From Verrucomicrobiota bacterium (lineage in GTDB: Bacteria > Verrucomicrobiota > Verrucomicrobiia > Limisphaerales > AV2), in contig QHOP01000587.1 of the NCBI GenBank assembly GCA_003219345.1, forward strand, positions 1 through 6,620: a stretch of DNA of 6,620 bases, in the 5' to 3' direction. The position numbers and the translations under genes are program-made. Positions 1-6,388 of this stretch are shown here, piece after piece; positions within the stretch are counted from its first letter, which is position 1, and each line of letters starts with the position of its first letter. The notes below the pieces were generated by a model. It searched no databases, had not been told where the DNA came from, and saw only the letters and a list, made by a program, of their open reading frames with translations.

Positions 1-37
1 ATAGATAGGGTCTATGTCAGAAGGGATTTTTATCTAT
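1..37. repeat. Short AT-rich inverted repeat at the window edge
   Basis: ATAGATA at 1-7 is the exact reverse complement of TATCTAT at 31-37, and a second 5-base pair (ATAGA 1-5 with TCTAT 11-15) shares the left arm, so two hairpins could compete. The stretch is AT-rich compared with the genes around it and lies 37 bases before the desaturase start. It could be an upstream regulatory site or the end of a gene outside the window. No good -35/-10 pair is visible, so no function is claimed. Confidence 0.25.
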
Positions 38-73
38 TAACACCAGGGCAGCAAGCGACGTTACGCTGCGAGC

Positions 74-640
74 ATGGTTGTCCTTGAAGTCATCATCACC
101 CTGTTGGTTGCGGATTTTATCTCGGGCCTGTTCCACTGGCTTGAGGATGCCTTTGGCCGCGAGGAATGGCCGATCACCGGCCGGCTGGTCACGCAGCCGA
201 ACATCCTGCATCACCACAACCCTCGATACTTCACACGGCACGGTTGGTTTCATAGCTCGTGGCTGTTATTGTGTCTGGGGCTTCTCGTTCTGCTGTGTGC
301 CTGGCTATCCGGCTTCCTCACCTGGCACGTTTGGTTATTCGTAGCTCTGGGCGTAAATGCCAACCAGATTCACAAGTGGGCACATCGGTCGCCTGTGGAA
401 AACGGACCGATTATCACGTTCCTGCAGCGCATCTGGCTGCTTCAGACGCCGCGTCACCATGCTCAACACCACACCGACCCCAAAAACAGTCATTACTGTG
501 TGCTCACCGGCTTCGTGAATCCCATCCTGGACACGATTCGGCTCTGGGACGCTCTCGAAGCGGTGATTTGGTCCGTGTTTCGTGTGCGCCGGCGAACTGA
601 CAATTCGGTGGTTGTAGCGGGCGAAACATTTTCTGGATGA
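74..640 (+). CDS. CarF/PEDS1 (TMEM189, Kua) family membrane lipid desaturase
   Basis: A 188-residue integral membrane protein of the Kua/CarF/TMEM189 family. Characterised members (Myxococcus CarF, animal PEDS1) are di-iron enzymes that put the vinyl-ether double bond into plasmanyl-ethanolamine to make plasmalogen. Visible family marks in order: ADFxSGxxHWxED (residues 13-25), an HHHNP cluster (46-50), NQIHKWAH (97-104), and PRHHAQHH (127-133) followed by H140, YC and TGFVNPILD (145-153). These histidines match the expected metal ligands. Hydrophobic stretches lie at about 3-20, 61-83 and 85-98, so the active site should sit at the inner membrane. The ATG at 74 gives the usual short N-terminus before the first motif; the ribosome site is weak. 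It is a single gene with no ether-lipid genes nearby, so the true substrate is inferred. Family assignment is strong, reaction less so. Confidence 0.88.
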   Translation: MVVLEVIITLLVADFISGLFHWLEDAFGREEWPITGRLVTQPNILHHHNPRYFTRHGWFHSSWLLLCLGLLVLLCAWLSGFLTWHVWLFVALGVNANQIHKWAHRSPVENGPIITFLQRIWLLQTPRHHAQHHTDPKNSHYCVLTGFVNPILDTIRLWDALEAVIWSVFRVRRRTDNSVVVAGETFSG

Positions 641-690
641 GCAACACTGGAACGGGTCTACCTCAAAATCGTGGGAGCGTAGAGTCCTGC

Positions 691-768
691 CCTCTCCGTC
701 TCTCGCATGTCAAACGAGCGTTCTGCTGGTGAACTACACTCCCGAAATGGAGCGAGTGAACGGAGAGG
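691..768. repeat. Long hairpin / possible dispersed repeat unit
   Basis: CCTCTCCGT at 691-699 is the exact reverse complement of ACGGAGAGG at 760-768. After a small internal loop (2 and 3 bases) the pairing resumes with CTCGC 702-706 against GCGAG 752-756, giving 14 base pairs around an inner region of 45 bases. This is more structure than expected by chance in a short gap and resembles an interspersed palindromic element or a structured RNA. A copy elsewhere in the genome cannot be checked from the window. Confidence 0.45.
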
Positions 769-825
769 AACAAGTAACAAACTGGCACTGACCGAACCCA
801 ATCTTTTTCTCATTCTAATTGTGTC

Positions 826-847
826 AAGAAACGCCGACCGGTTTCTT
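826..847. repeat. 7-bp inverted repeat, possible hairpin
   Basis: AAGAAAC (826-832) and GTTTCTT (841-847) are exact reverse complements around an 8-base loop. There is no T-run after it, so a factor-independent terminator is unlikely. It is 159 bases before the PepSY start and could be a protein-binding site; the role is unknown. Confidence 0.35.
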
Positions 848-858
848 CCCGCGCAAAT

Positions 859-872
859 AAACCTGCAGGTTT
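859..872. repeat. 14-base perfect palindrome
   Basis: AAACCTGCAGGTTT reads the same on both strands and is followed by two more T. As a hairpin it gives a 5-bp stem with a TGCA loop, too weak for a strong terminator. As DNA it is a good candidate site for a dimeric regulator of the PepSY genes. It contains a PstI-type hexamer, which by itself means nothing. Confidence 0.35.
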
Positions 873-921
873 TTGGTGGCTTCCATTCGGGCGTCGCTTT
901 ACCCTGCGGCTATGAACCTCG

Positions 922-951
922 TTGACATTCAACACCGTTGTCAGGTGAGAT
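922..951 (+). promoter_or_regulatory. Tentative promoter for the PepSY genes
   Basis: TTGACA at 922-927 matches the sigma-70 -35 consensus. The best -10 candidate is TGAGAT at 946-951 (18-base spacer, only 3 of 6 matches). TGACA (923-927) also pairs with TGTCA (939-943), a 5-bp inverted repeat beside the -35 box. The -10 is poor, so this is a weak call. Confidence 0.25.
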
Positions 952-1006
952 TTTTACATGGCGACGAATTTGCGTGGTCTTCAAATTCTGAAAGAGTCCT
1001 CGCCGA

Positions 1007-1636
1007 ATGAGAGGGCGATTTTACCGAATCATTCGAGACCTTCACCTGTACCTTGGCCTTTTCATCAGTCCATTCGTGCTCGTCTTTGCCATTAGCGTGT
1101 TTTTTCTGGTACACTCCTGGCTGCCGAGGATCGCTTCAGAAACTTCCACCACACGCGTCGTATCGGCGTTGCCCCTTCCCCAAGACTTGACGACGCTTTC
1201 GGGACGGCCGCTCATCAATGGGCTTAGGCCGACTCTTGAAAAAGCTGATGTTCCCGGCGAGGTCGGATTCGTACGGCACATGGTCAAAGAGCAGAAGTTG
1301 ATCATCCCCGTAACAATCCCCGGACGCGAGACGACCGTGACCATCGACATCCCCACGCGTGAGGCAACCATCGTAACCCGTGAGACAGGTCTGGCAGATG
1401 CCCTGGTGACGCTCCATAAATCTCCGGGCCAACACGGGGCTAATATCCGGATGAACTGGTTCTATATGAGGGCGTGGCGTTGGATGGCCGACGCAACGGT
1501 TTATCTGATCCTGTTTATCTCGGTCAGCGGCATTTACCTCTGGTATGTGCTGCGCGCTGAACGATCGGTCGGATTTATCCTGCTTTTCGCGGGGGCGTTA
1601 TCGTTTTTCGGAATGGTGTATGCCCTCGTCCACTGA
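1007..1636 (+). CDS. PepSY-associated TM helix protein (first of a pair)
   Basis: A 209-residue membrane protein of the PepSY-associated TM-helix type. Residues 8-36 form RDLHLYLGLF... with the first membrane helix and flanking histidines H13 and H36. Residues about 45-130 are a small extracytoplasmic PepSY-like beta domain, then LHKSPGQHG (136-144), then two further helices at about 160-182 (ending YLWYVL) and 187-208. Larger relatives (PiuB, FoxB, FsrB) are inner-membrane proteins for reduction of iron-siderophore or use of iron taken up by TonB receptors; that this half-size version does so is inference. An AAAGAG stretch at 991-996 is a possible ribosome site. The ATG at 1007 places the start directly before the conserved histidine helix. 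The 3' end overlaps the next gene by 17 bases, so the two are co-translated. Confidence 0.75.
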   Translation: MRGRFYRIIRDLHLYLGLFISPFVLVFAISVFFLVHSWLPRIASETSTTRVVSALPLPQDLTTLSGRPLINGLRPTLEKADVPGEVGFVRHMVKEQKLIIPVTIPGRETTVTIDIPTREATIVTRETGLADALVTLHKSPGQHGANIRMNWFYMRAWRWMADATVYLILFISVSGIYLWYVLRAERSVGFILLFAGALSFFGMVYALVH

Positions 1637-2244
1637 ACCAACAGGTCGGGGCCAATCGCCGAATGGCCCTCGATTCCAGGCCCGATTCGAGCGCTGGAAT
1701 CGCAAACTGCATTTCTACGTTGGATTGTTTCTGCTCTTCTTCATTTGGCTGTTTGCCTTCAGCGGCCTGCTCCTGAACCATCCGACATGGACCTTTGCCG
1801 AATTCTGGACCAACCGCAAAGAAACGAACTACGAGCGCGATATTACTGTTCCCGGCGCTGACGTGACGGGCGACCTTGCGCAGGCGCACGAGATTCTGAA
1901 ACAACTTAAAATCGAAGGTGAAATTATGTGGACCACCACGCGCACAGACCCCAATCAATTCGATTTTCAAGTCAGGCGCCCGGGCCATTTCTTTTTCATC
2001 AAAGCCGACTTGGCCCAAAAGCGCGTCACCGTGCGACGAGCCGAAGTGAACCCATGGGGCGTAATCAAAGCGCTCCACAGCTTCACCGGCGTTCAAATGG
2101 ATGATCCTCGCAACAGCCGTGACTGGGCGCTGACTTCATATGTGGTTCAAGCTTCCTCAGAAACGCCTTCCTGGCGCTATTGTTCTTGGCCTCGGATCGC
2201 TGATTTGCGGCCTGTTTTGCTTTGGCCTCCGCTGGCTTTTCTGA
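1620..2244 (+). pseudogene. Second PepSY-associated TM protein, internal deletion and frameshift
   Basis: The reading frame from ATG 1620 is good for about 173 residues: charged N-terminus, first helix 31-53 flanked by H31 and H54, a PepSY-like domain, then the conserved LHSFTGVQMDD and RDW block ending near base 2138. The family's C-terminal part then resumes in another frame from about 2134-2142 (HMWFKLPQKR, then a helix ending GLRWLF) and stops at TGA 2242-2244. Compared with the neighbouring gene and with my memory of the family, about 20 residues holding the middle helix are missing at the junction. The original frame runs on to 2456 with nonsense sequence. A start at 1545 would lie inside the upstream gene and adds no family sequence. 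Either a true deletion of 3n+2 bases or an assembly fault; the protein as written would lack a helix. Confidence 0.72.
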
Positions 2245-2271
2245 GGCGCTCAAGGCAGGCTAGACTCGGCC

Positions 2272-3641
2272 ATGATCCGGTACACGCGACGCAACTTCAT
2301 CAAACGAACGGTCGCCGCCGCGGGAACAGCAGGGTTTGCCGCCGGCTGTCGGCGCCTTCAGCTCATCGACAGAGGTGGCCTCAGTCCTGGCGCTATCGAC
2401 GGCTTGCGCGCCAAACTCAAAGGACGTCTGATTCTCCCCACCGATCCGTCCTATGAAAACGCGCGACGGGTCTTTTATTGGAACGTAGCAACGGAGCGGA
2501 GGCCGCGGGTCATCGTGCAATGCGCGCACGAAGAGGATGCGTTGCGAACTGTGGAGTTTGCGCGGCGTCATGAATTGGAAGTGGCAGTGCGCGCAGGCGG
2601 GCATAGTCACCTGGGATGGGGATGTTCGAACGGCCTCCGGTGCTCGGACAATGTCCCGAAGTTGGCGCGAGCGGTGTCATTCTTGGCGGTGGACTGGGCT
2701 GGCTCTCCGGACTGCACGCCGCTTCGTGCGATAATTTGCTCTCGGCTCGAGTTGTGGCCGCGGACGGACGCGTTCTTACGGCTGACTCCGAACGTAATCC
2801 CGACCTTTTCTGGGCGTTGCGCGGCGCCGGCGCGAATTTTGGCGTAACGACGTCCTTTGAGTGCCGGCTTCATCCGATCGGCCCCGTCACGGGAGGCGAT
2901 ATTCATTATTCGGTCCGCGATGCGCGAGTGGTGTTGCGGTTTTTTCGCGAATTGATGGATGACGCGCCCGATGCGTTCCAGGCGACGCTCAATCTGACTC
3001 CCGGCGAACGCGGCGTTTTCGTTAGTCTCTGCCATGCCGGCAGCGAGACTGAAGCCGAACAGACCCTGCGGTCGTTGCGAGCGATCGCGCCTCCGACCAA
3101 AGAATTCGTCAAGCGGCAGGAGTTTGCAGCGCTCGCGGAAAGACCGGCAGCGACGAACCCGGCTAACACGCCTCCGCCACAGTTTCGCGGAATTCAAACG
3201 GTTTATCGCGATCGGCTGTCGGACGATCTGATCGACGTTATTGTGGACCGATTTGGGCAGGCTTCTCTGGAGACCATCATGGGGATTAGTCATTACATGC
3301 ATGGGCAGGTCTGCCGTGTGGCGCCGAGCGCGACGGCTTTTCCACTGCGACAGGCGGGCGGGTTGAATGTCCGACTGACCTACACCTGGAACGATCTTGC
3401 GACCGGCCAGCGTCTGACAGAATGGGCAGACGAATCCTTGCGACTGCTGCGTCCGAGCGGGGATGAACGGATCTACGCGAACTTTCAGACCTACGAGGCG
3501 AGAAGCGGCGCAGCCGCCGTTTACTCGGTGAACTTTTCCCGACTGGCAGGCATCAAGTACAAATACGACCGCGAGAATTTCTTTCGACGAAACTCGAATA
3601 TCCCGCCAACGGGGAACGCACGGGCGGGTTCCAAACTGTGA
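2272..3641 (+). pseudogene. Tat-exported FAD-linked oxidase (BBE-like), internal deletion and frameshift
   Basis: A PCMH-type FAD oxidoreductase with C-terminal berberine-bridge domain, in two frames. The first part (2272 to about 2634) starts with a Tat signal, TRRNFIK at residues 5-11, and GFAAGC around C26 that might be a weak lipobox. It contains RAGGHSH with H111, the expected histidyl-FAD site, then GWGCSNG. The second part (about 2635-3641, another frame) begins PVLGQCPEVG, whose cysteine (codon 2652-2654) is the expected second FAD attachment site in bicovalent members, continues GGGLGWLSG, NLLSARVV, DLFWALRGAGANFGV, and ends with the BBE motif NFFRRNSNIPP. Between H111 and this cysteine relatives have about 58-62 residues; only about 18 remain, so about 40 codons are missing. 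The substrate is unknown. It begins 27 bases after the PepSY gene, with AAGG/AGG at 2252-2259 as a loose ribosome site. Confidence 0.8.
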
Positions 3642-3845
3642 TTCGCCCCGCGTTCTTACAGCGCGTGGACAAGATGTTCAAATTCAACGGCCATTCTTTT
3701 GGGCCAATCGAAGGCGGGAATCTGAAACGGTTTGCTGTAGTAAATGTCGATAACGCCGCTCACGATGTTGACTACCGGGTAAACCTTTGCGTTCGTAGAG
3801 AAACTGAATAATCCTCTTTCTGCTTGGCAAGGTGGTTTTGTCAGA
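3642..3845. other. Intergenic gap with possible minus-strand protein remnant
   Basis: No complete gene is seen. On the minus strand a frame ending in TAA at 3658-3656 reads a protein-like tail (KVYPVVNIVSGVIDIYYSKP, then FDWPKRMAVEFEHL). It is open for roughly 80 codons but has no suitable ATG and no recognised family, so it may be the decayed end of a gene. The plus strand also has a 45-codon open frame over the same bases. Just before the next gene is AAGGTGG (3829-3835), a good ribosome site 10 bases before ATG 3846. Confidence 0.3.
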
Positions 3846-5507
3846 ATGAGACTCGCGCTTTCCTGTATGATTTTGACGGTCGCCGAGTCAACTCACGGTC
3901 AACCCTTGTTGCTGAAGACGGAAACATTCGACGTGGATCCAGGCTGGGATGGCCGCAATAACCGCGCGACAGATCCGTCCCCCAGACAGATCGTCCAAAA
4001 CTTCGGCTTCAGTTCCAGTACCAATGCCGGCGGACCAGCTGGCGAAATTGGCGGCTTCATCACGCCGGCAGGCGAGCCCGCATTTTATGGGAAGGTCATT
4101 GCGCCCACGTCGCTCAACGATCCACTTTCCGCCTCGGGCATCCTGAATGTGCCTCAGGGTGGTGGCCATACCCTGATTGGTTTCTTCAACGCCGACACCG
4201 TCAACGAGTGGCGCACGCCCAACACCATTGCCCTGCGAATCTACGGCCGAGGCACTTATTTTCTGGCGTATCTCGAGTATGGCACTGGTTTGTGGCGAGC
4301 TGGCGGCACGTCGTTCGGCGGAGAGGCAGCCATTCCCAGCGGCGCAGCCGACTACCCGTTCTCCCTCAACTACGATCCCAATGGCGCTGGCGGTTTGGGC
4401 ACTGTCACCGCCACGTTCGGCAGCTACTCCACCGTCATGACCCTCGACTCCGGCCACAAAGCCGATGGCGCAATGTTTAACCGCTTCGGTATTCTCAATG
4501 TCATGAAGAGCGCTGACGACCCTGGACAAATCTGGCTGGATAACGTGACGATTAACGGAGAAGCGCACCCATTCAATTCAGATCCTGGTTGGGACCAGCG
4601 GAATAACCGCAGGACCTACACCAGCACCAACGTTCGTCCGCGATTCGATTTCGGCTATAGCCCTGGATCGAACTTTGCCGGCGGACAAAGCGGGGGTGAG
4701 ATCGGCGGCCACACGTTTCGCGGCGATTCGCGCGTCGAGTTTAACGGAACGCGCATGGCCTATTATGGCGGTCGGCTCAATGACACATTATCTCTCAATC
4801 AGCCGTTGCATGCTGAGGGTAAAGTTGGGTTTCACCGCGGTGTCAGCGACAGCACGACCCTGATTGGCTTTTTCCACTCAGACGACAGTATGCGCAGCAA
4901 CGACTCCCAGAACTCCGCGACGCCGGAGAACTTTGTTGGCGCAGCCATCGAAGGCCCAAGCTCCGAGGGGTTTTACCTTTACCCGACCTACGGCCTTGAC
5001 CAGGAAGGCGTGCGGGCCGACGGCGGTCGTGGCACACCGACGCCGCCCTACCTTTATCCGGACGGTGAGTCGCGTCACTGGACGTTGGATTACCATCCTG
5101 ATGGTAACGGCGGAACCGGCAGTATCACCGTAACGCTGGACGGGCAGGCGGTGACGCTCAATCTCGATGCGGGCCACAAACAGATCGGCGCCCATTTTAA
5201 TCGCTGCGGCATGATCACGACCCACATCGATGGCAGCGGCCAGACCGTTTACTTCGACGATTTAACCTACACAATTGGCTTCGCGCCGCCCACCTTGACC
5301 ATCGCCAAAACCGCGCCCGCAGAAGTCCTTCTCCAATGGCCGACCAACTACACTGGCTTCTCGGTGGAAAGCGTTCTCAGCCTTGACGCAGCCAGCCTCT
5401 GGCAGCCGATCAGCAACGTGGTCACCATCAACGGTGCCGTCTTTAGCGTCTCCGTCAGCACGACCAACGCCGTCCAGTTTTTCCGCCTGCATAAGCCCCG
5501 GGATTGA
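3846..5507 (+). CDS. Secreted protein with two tandem copies of an uncharacterised beta-rich domain
   Basis: A 553-residue protein, probably exported: a short hydrophobic N-terminus (about 2-12) followed by polar sequence and G-Q at 18-19. Two homologous repeats follow, about 26-241 and 242-477. Paired motifs: DPGWDGRNN (31) and DPGWDQRNN (246); GEIGG (66, 284); TLIGFF (109, 338); LNYDPNG (174) and LDYHPDG (415); LDSGHKADGAMFNRFG (200) and LDAGHKQIGAHFNRCG (440); WLDNVTI (230) and YFDDLTY (469). The Gly/Asp/Asn-rich beta pattern suggests a jelly-roll or lectin-like fold. Residues about 482-550 are a C-terminal module common on exported Verrucomicrobiota proteins (WPT at 498-500, LWQPISN, QFFRLHK). 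No catalytic motif is recognised; carbohydrate binding or a surface role is a guess. The start follows a good AAGGTGG site. The stop codon overlaps the promoter of the next gene. Confidence 0.82.
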   Translation: MRLALSCMILTVAESTHGQPLLLKTETFDVDPGWDGRNNRATDPSPRQIVQNFGFSSSTNAGGPAGEIGGFITPAGEPAFYGKVIAPTSLNDPLSASGILNVPQGGGHTLIGFFNADTVNEWRTPNTIALRIYGRGTYFLAYLEYGTGLWRAGGTSFGGEAAIPSGAADYPFSLNYDPNGAGGLGTVTATFGSYSTVMTLDSGHKADGAMFNRFGILNVMKSADDPGQIWLDNVTINGEAHPFNSDPGWDQRNNRRTYTSTNVRPRFDFGYSPGSNFAGGQSGGEIGGHTFRGDSRVEFNGTRMAYYGGRLNDTLSLNQPLHAEGKVGFHRGVSDSTTLIGFFHSDDSMRSNDSQNSATPENFVGAAIEGPSSEGFYLYPTYGLDQEGVRADGGRGTPTPPYLYPDGESRHWTLDYHPDGNGGTGSITVTLDGQAVTLNLDAGHKQIGAHFNRCGMITTHIDGSGQTVYFDDLTYTIGFAPPTLTIAKTAPAEVLLQWPTNYTGFSVESVLSLDAASLWQPISNVVTINGAVFSVSVSTTNAVQFFRLHKPRD

Positions 5508-5532
5508 CACAACCTCTGTCAGCCGGTAGTGT
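5504..5532 (+). promoter_or_regulatory. Toxin-antitoxin promoter (TTGACA-N17-TAGTGT)
   Basis: TTGACA at 5504-5509 is a perfect -35 box and includes the TGA stop of the preceding gene. With an ideal 17-base spacer, TAGTGT at 5527-5532 is the -10 element (3 of 6 matches, first two and last bases right). The start of transcription would fall near 5538-5541, at the antitoxin ATG, predicting a leaderless or nearly leaderless message. This agrees with the absence of a ribosome site before 5541. Confidence 0.55.
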
Positions 5533-5539
5533 CTGACAG
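5516..5539. promoter_or_regulatory. Candidate antitoxin operator, perfect 7+7 inverted repeat
   Basis: CTGTCAG (5516-5522) and CTGACAG (5533-5539) are exact reverse complements, 17 bases centre to centre, on either side of the proposed -10 box and ending one base before the antitoxin ATG. Antitoxins of the Phd/YefM type are known to bind palindromes in their own promoters, and bound here the protein would block polymerase. No T-run follows, so it is less likely to be a terminator of the upstream gene. Confidence 0.6.
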
Positions 5540-5540
5540 T

Positions 5541-5786
5541 ATGAAAACGATTTCGCTTCGCACGCTGGTCCGTGAACCGCGCAAAGTCAAGCGCATGACG
5601 CGCGCCGGCAAACCCGTGCAGGTTACGGACAATGGCCACCCGCTCTGGATTCTTCAACCGGCCGACGGCACGGACACGGGCGAGGCGGAACGCCGCCGGG
5701 CGATTGACGAAATCCTGGATGAAGTCCTGCGCGAAAAGCCGTCGAAAATCAGCGCGGCCAAACTCCTCGAAGAATCGCGCCGGTGA
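5541..5786 (+). CDS. Phd/YefM-like type II antitoxin
   Basis: An 81-residue protein whose first 40 residues fit the prevent-host-death (Phd/YefM) antitoxin fold: MKTISLRTL, an amphipathic basic helix (REPRKVKRMTRAGK), then VQVTDNGHPLWIL, the strand pair that ends the DNA-binding domain. Residues about 50-81 are charged and helical (RRRAIDEILDEVL and LLEESRR), as expected for the flexible part that wraps and blocks the toxin. An in-frame GTG at 5529 would add four residues, but it lies inside the -10 region, so ATG 5541 is preferred. The stop overlaps the toxin's GTG start by 4 bases, so translation is coupled and made antitoxin-first. It probably represses its own operon by binding the palindrome directly upstream, which is inferred from family behaviour. 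Confidence 0.8.
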   Translation: MKTISLRTLVREPRKVKRMTRAGKPVQVTDNGHPLWILQPADGTDTGEAERRRAIDEILDEVLREKPSKISAAKLLEESRR

Positions 5787-6253
5787 GAGCCTACGCCGAC
5801 AGCAGCTTCATTCTTCGCCTGGTGACGGGTGAGGCGGATTCACCCCAAGCCATCGCCGAGTATCGCCGGCTTGATTCGCCCAAGCTGTTTTATCTGCCCT
5901 TGCACGCGCTGGAAGTGCGGAACGCCATCCTGCAACGCGCCTTTCATCAGCGCCGCTCGATCGCTTCCCGCCAACGCCAACACGTCGCGCGCGAACGCGA
6001 CGCCGCACTGACACGGCTCGAACATCTGGTCGCCCGTCGCGCCTTGCTCGACGTGGCGCTGGACATGGACGCCGCCATCACGCGCGCCGCGAACCTTTCC
6101 ACGGCCCACACGGAACGCCTGGGCGCACGATCGATTGATCTCCTCCACGTGGCCGGCGCGCTCACGCTCGAAAGCGAACTCTTCCTCACCACCGACTCGT
6201 GCCAGGCGCAACTTGCCAAAGCGGAAGGGTTGAAAGTCGTGTCAGTCGGGTGA
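5783..6253 (+). CDS. PIN-domain toxin (VapC-like ribonuclease)
   Basis: A 156-residue PIN-domain protein, expected to be a Mg-dependent RNase that cuts tRNA, rRNA or mRNA when freed from its antitoxin. The acidic residues of the active site are all present: D6 in YADSSF, E44 in LHALEVRNA, D119 in RSIDLLHVAGAL, and D138 in FLTTDSCQ. The C-terminal AKAEGLKVV is typical of the family. Residues 52-75 are unusually rich in arginine (HQRRSIASRQRQ, ARERD). It starts with GTG at 5783, sharing GTGA with the antitoxin stop. Nothing suggests it is broken: length and catalytic set are normal. The RNA target cannot be told from sequence. Confidence 0.88.
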   Translation: MRAYADSSFILRLVTGEADSPQAIAEYRRLDSPKLFYLPLHALEVRNAILQRAFHQRRSIASRQRQHVARERDAALTRLEHLVARRALLDVALDMDAAITRAANLSTAHTERLGARSIDLLHVAGALTLESELFLTTDSCQAQLAKAEGLKVVSVG

Positions 6254-6388
6254 ACTGACTGTCTCGCAACTCTCAACTATCAACCAAATTTGGATTCCCG
6301 TACTGGAATCGCGCCAGCCTCTTGGTGGCCGTGCGCAAGCACTTTTCCAAACCACCGCCTGCGCTGCTCGGCCAACGGGATAAGAAGG
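6254..6388. other. Convergent intergenic gap with weak hairpins
   Basis: This 135-base space separates the toxin gene (+) from the metallophosphoesterase gene (-), so a two-way terminator is expected. Candidates are weak: CCAAATTTGG palindrome at 6284-6293; GATTCC/GGAATC (6293-6298, 6305-6310); and GTGC-GCAA-GCAC (6331-6342), a 4-bp stem with a GNRA-type loop followed by TTTT (6343-6346), nested between GGTGG (6324-6328) and CCACC (6352-6356). The last is the best terminator candidate for the toxin operon. Confidence 0.3.

Larger units (their letters stand above)
641..1006. other. Non-coding gap of 366 bases with inverted repeats
   Basis: I see no convincing gene here. The only longer open frame (707-925) has no family features and a low-complexity, arginine/serine-rich start. 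The gap holds an imperfect long hairpin (691-768), a short hairpin (826-847), a 14-base perfect palindrome (859-872) and a TTGACA box (922-927). It separates the desaturase from the PepSY genes and is the likely place for their transcription signals. In related bacteria such PepSY genes often follow a TonB-dependent receptor gene; none is visible here. Confidence 0.6.

Noticed and set aside
707..925. 72-residue plus-strand open frame in the first gap
   Set aside because: No motif, no ribosome site, low-complexity composition, and it runs through the hairpins and palindrome.
1545..1619. Upstream in-frame start for the second PepSY gene
   Set aside because: It lies fully inside the preceding gene and its extra residues (MCCALNDRSD...) show no family features; ATG 1620 gives a normal short overlap.
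2139..2456. Continuation of the second PepSY frame beyond the break
   Set aside because: The translation is arginine/serine-rich nonsense overlapping the start of the oxidase, while the real family C-terminus is in another frame.
3602..3628. CCCGCC/GGCGGG inverted repeat at the end of the oxidase as terminator
   Set aside because: It is inside the coding region, has a 15-base loop and no T-run.
2616..3641. Second half of the oxidase as an independent gene starting at ATG 2616
   Set aside because: This ATG lies inside the conserved GWG region of the FAD domain and the product would lack the N-terminal FAD-binding half; it is the tail of the broken gene.
3888..4568. 226-residue minus-strand open frame inside the secreted protein
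   Set aside because: The plus strand encodes a clear duplicated-domain protein there; the antisense frame is a by-product of GC-rich codon use.
5529..5540. GTG start for the antitoxin
   Set aside because: It lies within the proposed -10 box and adds only MSDS; ATG 5541 begins the family-typical MKTISLR.
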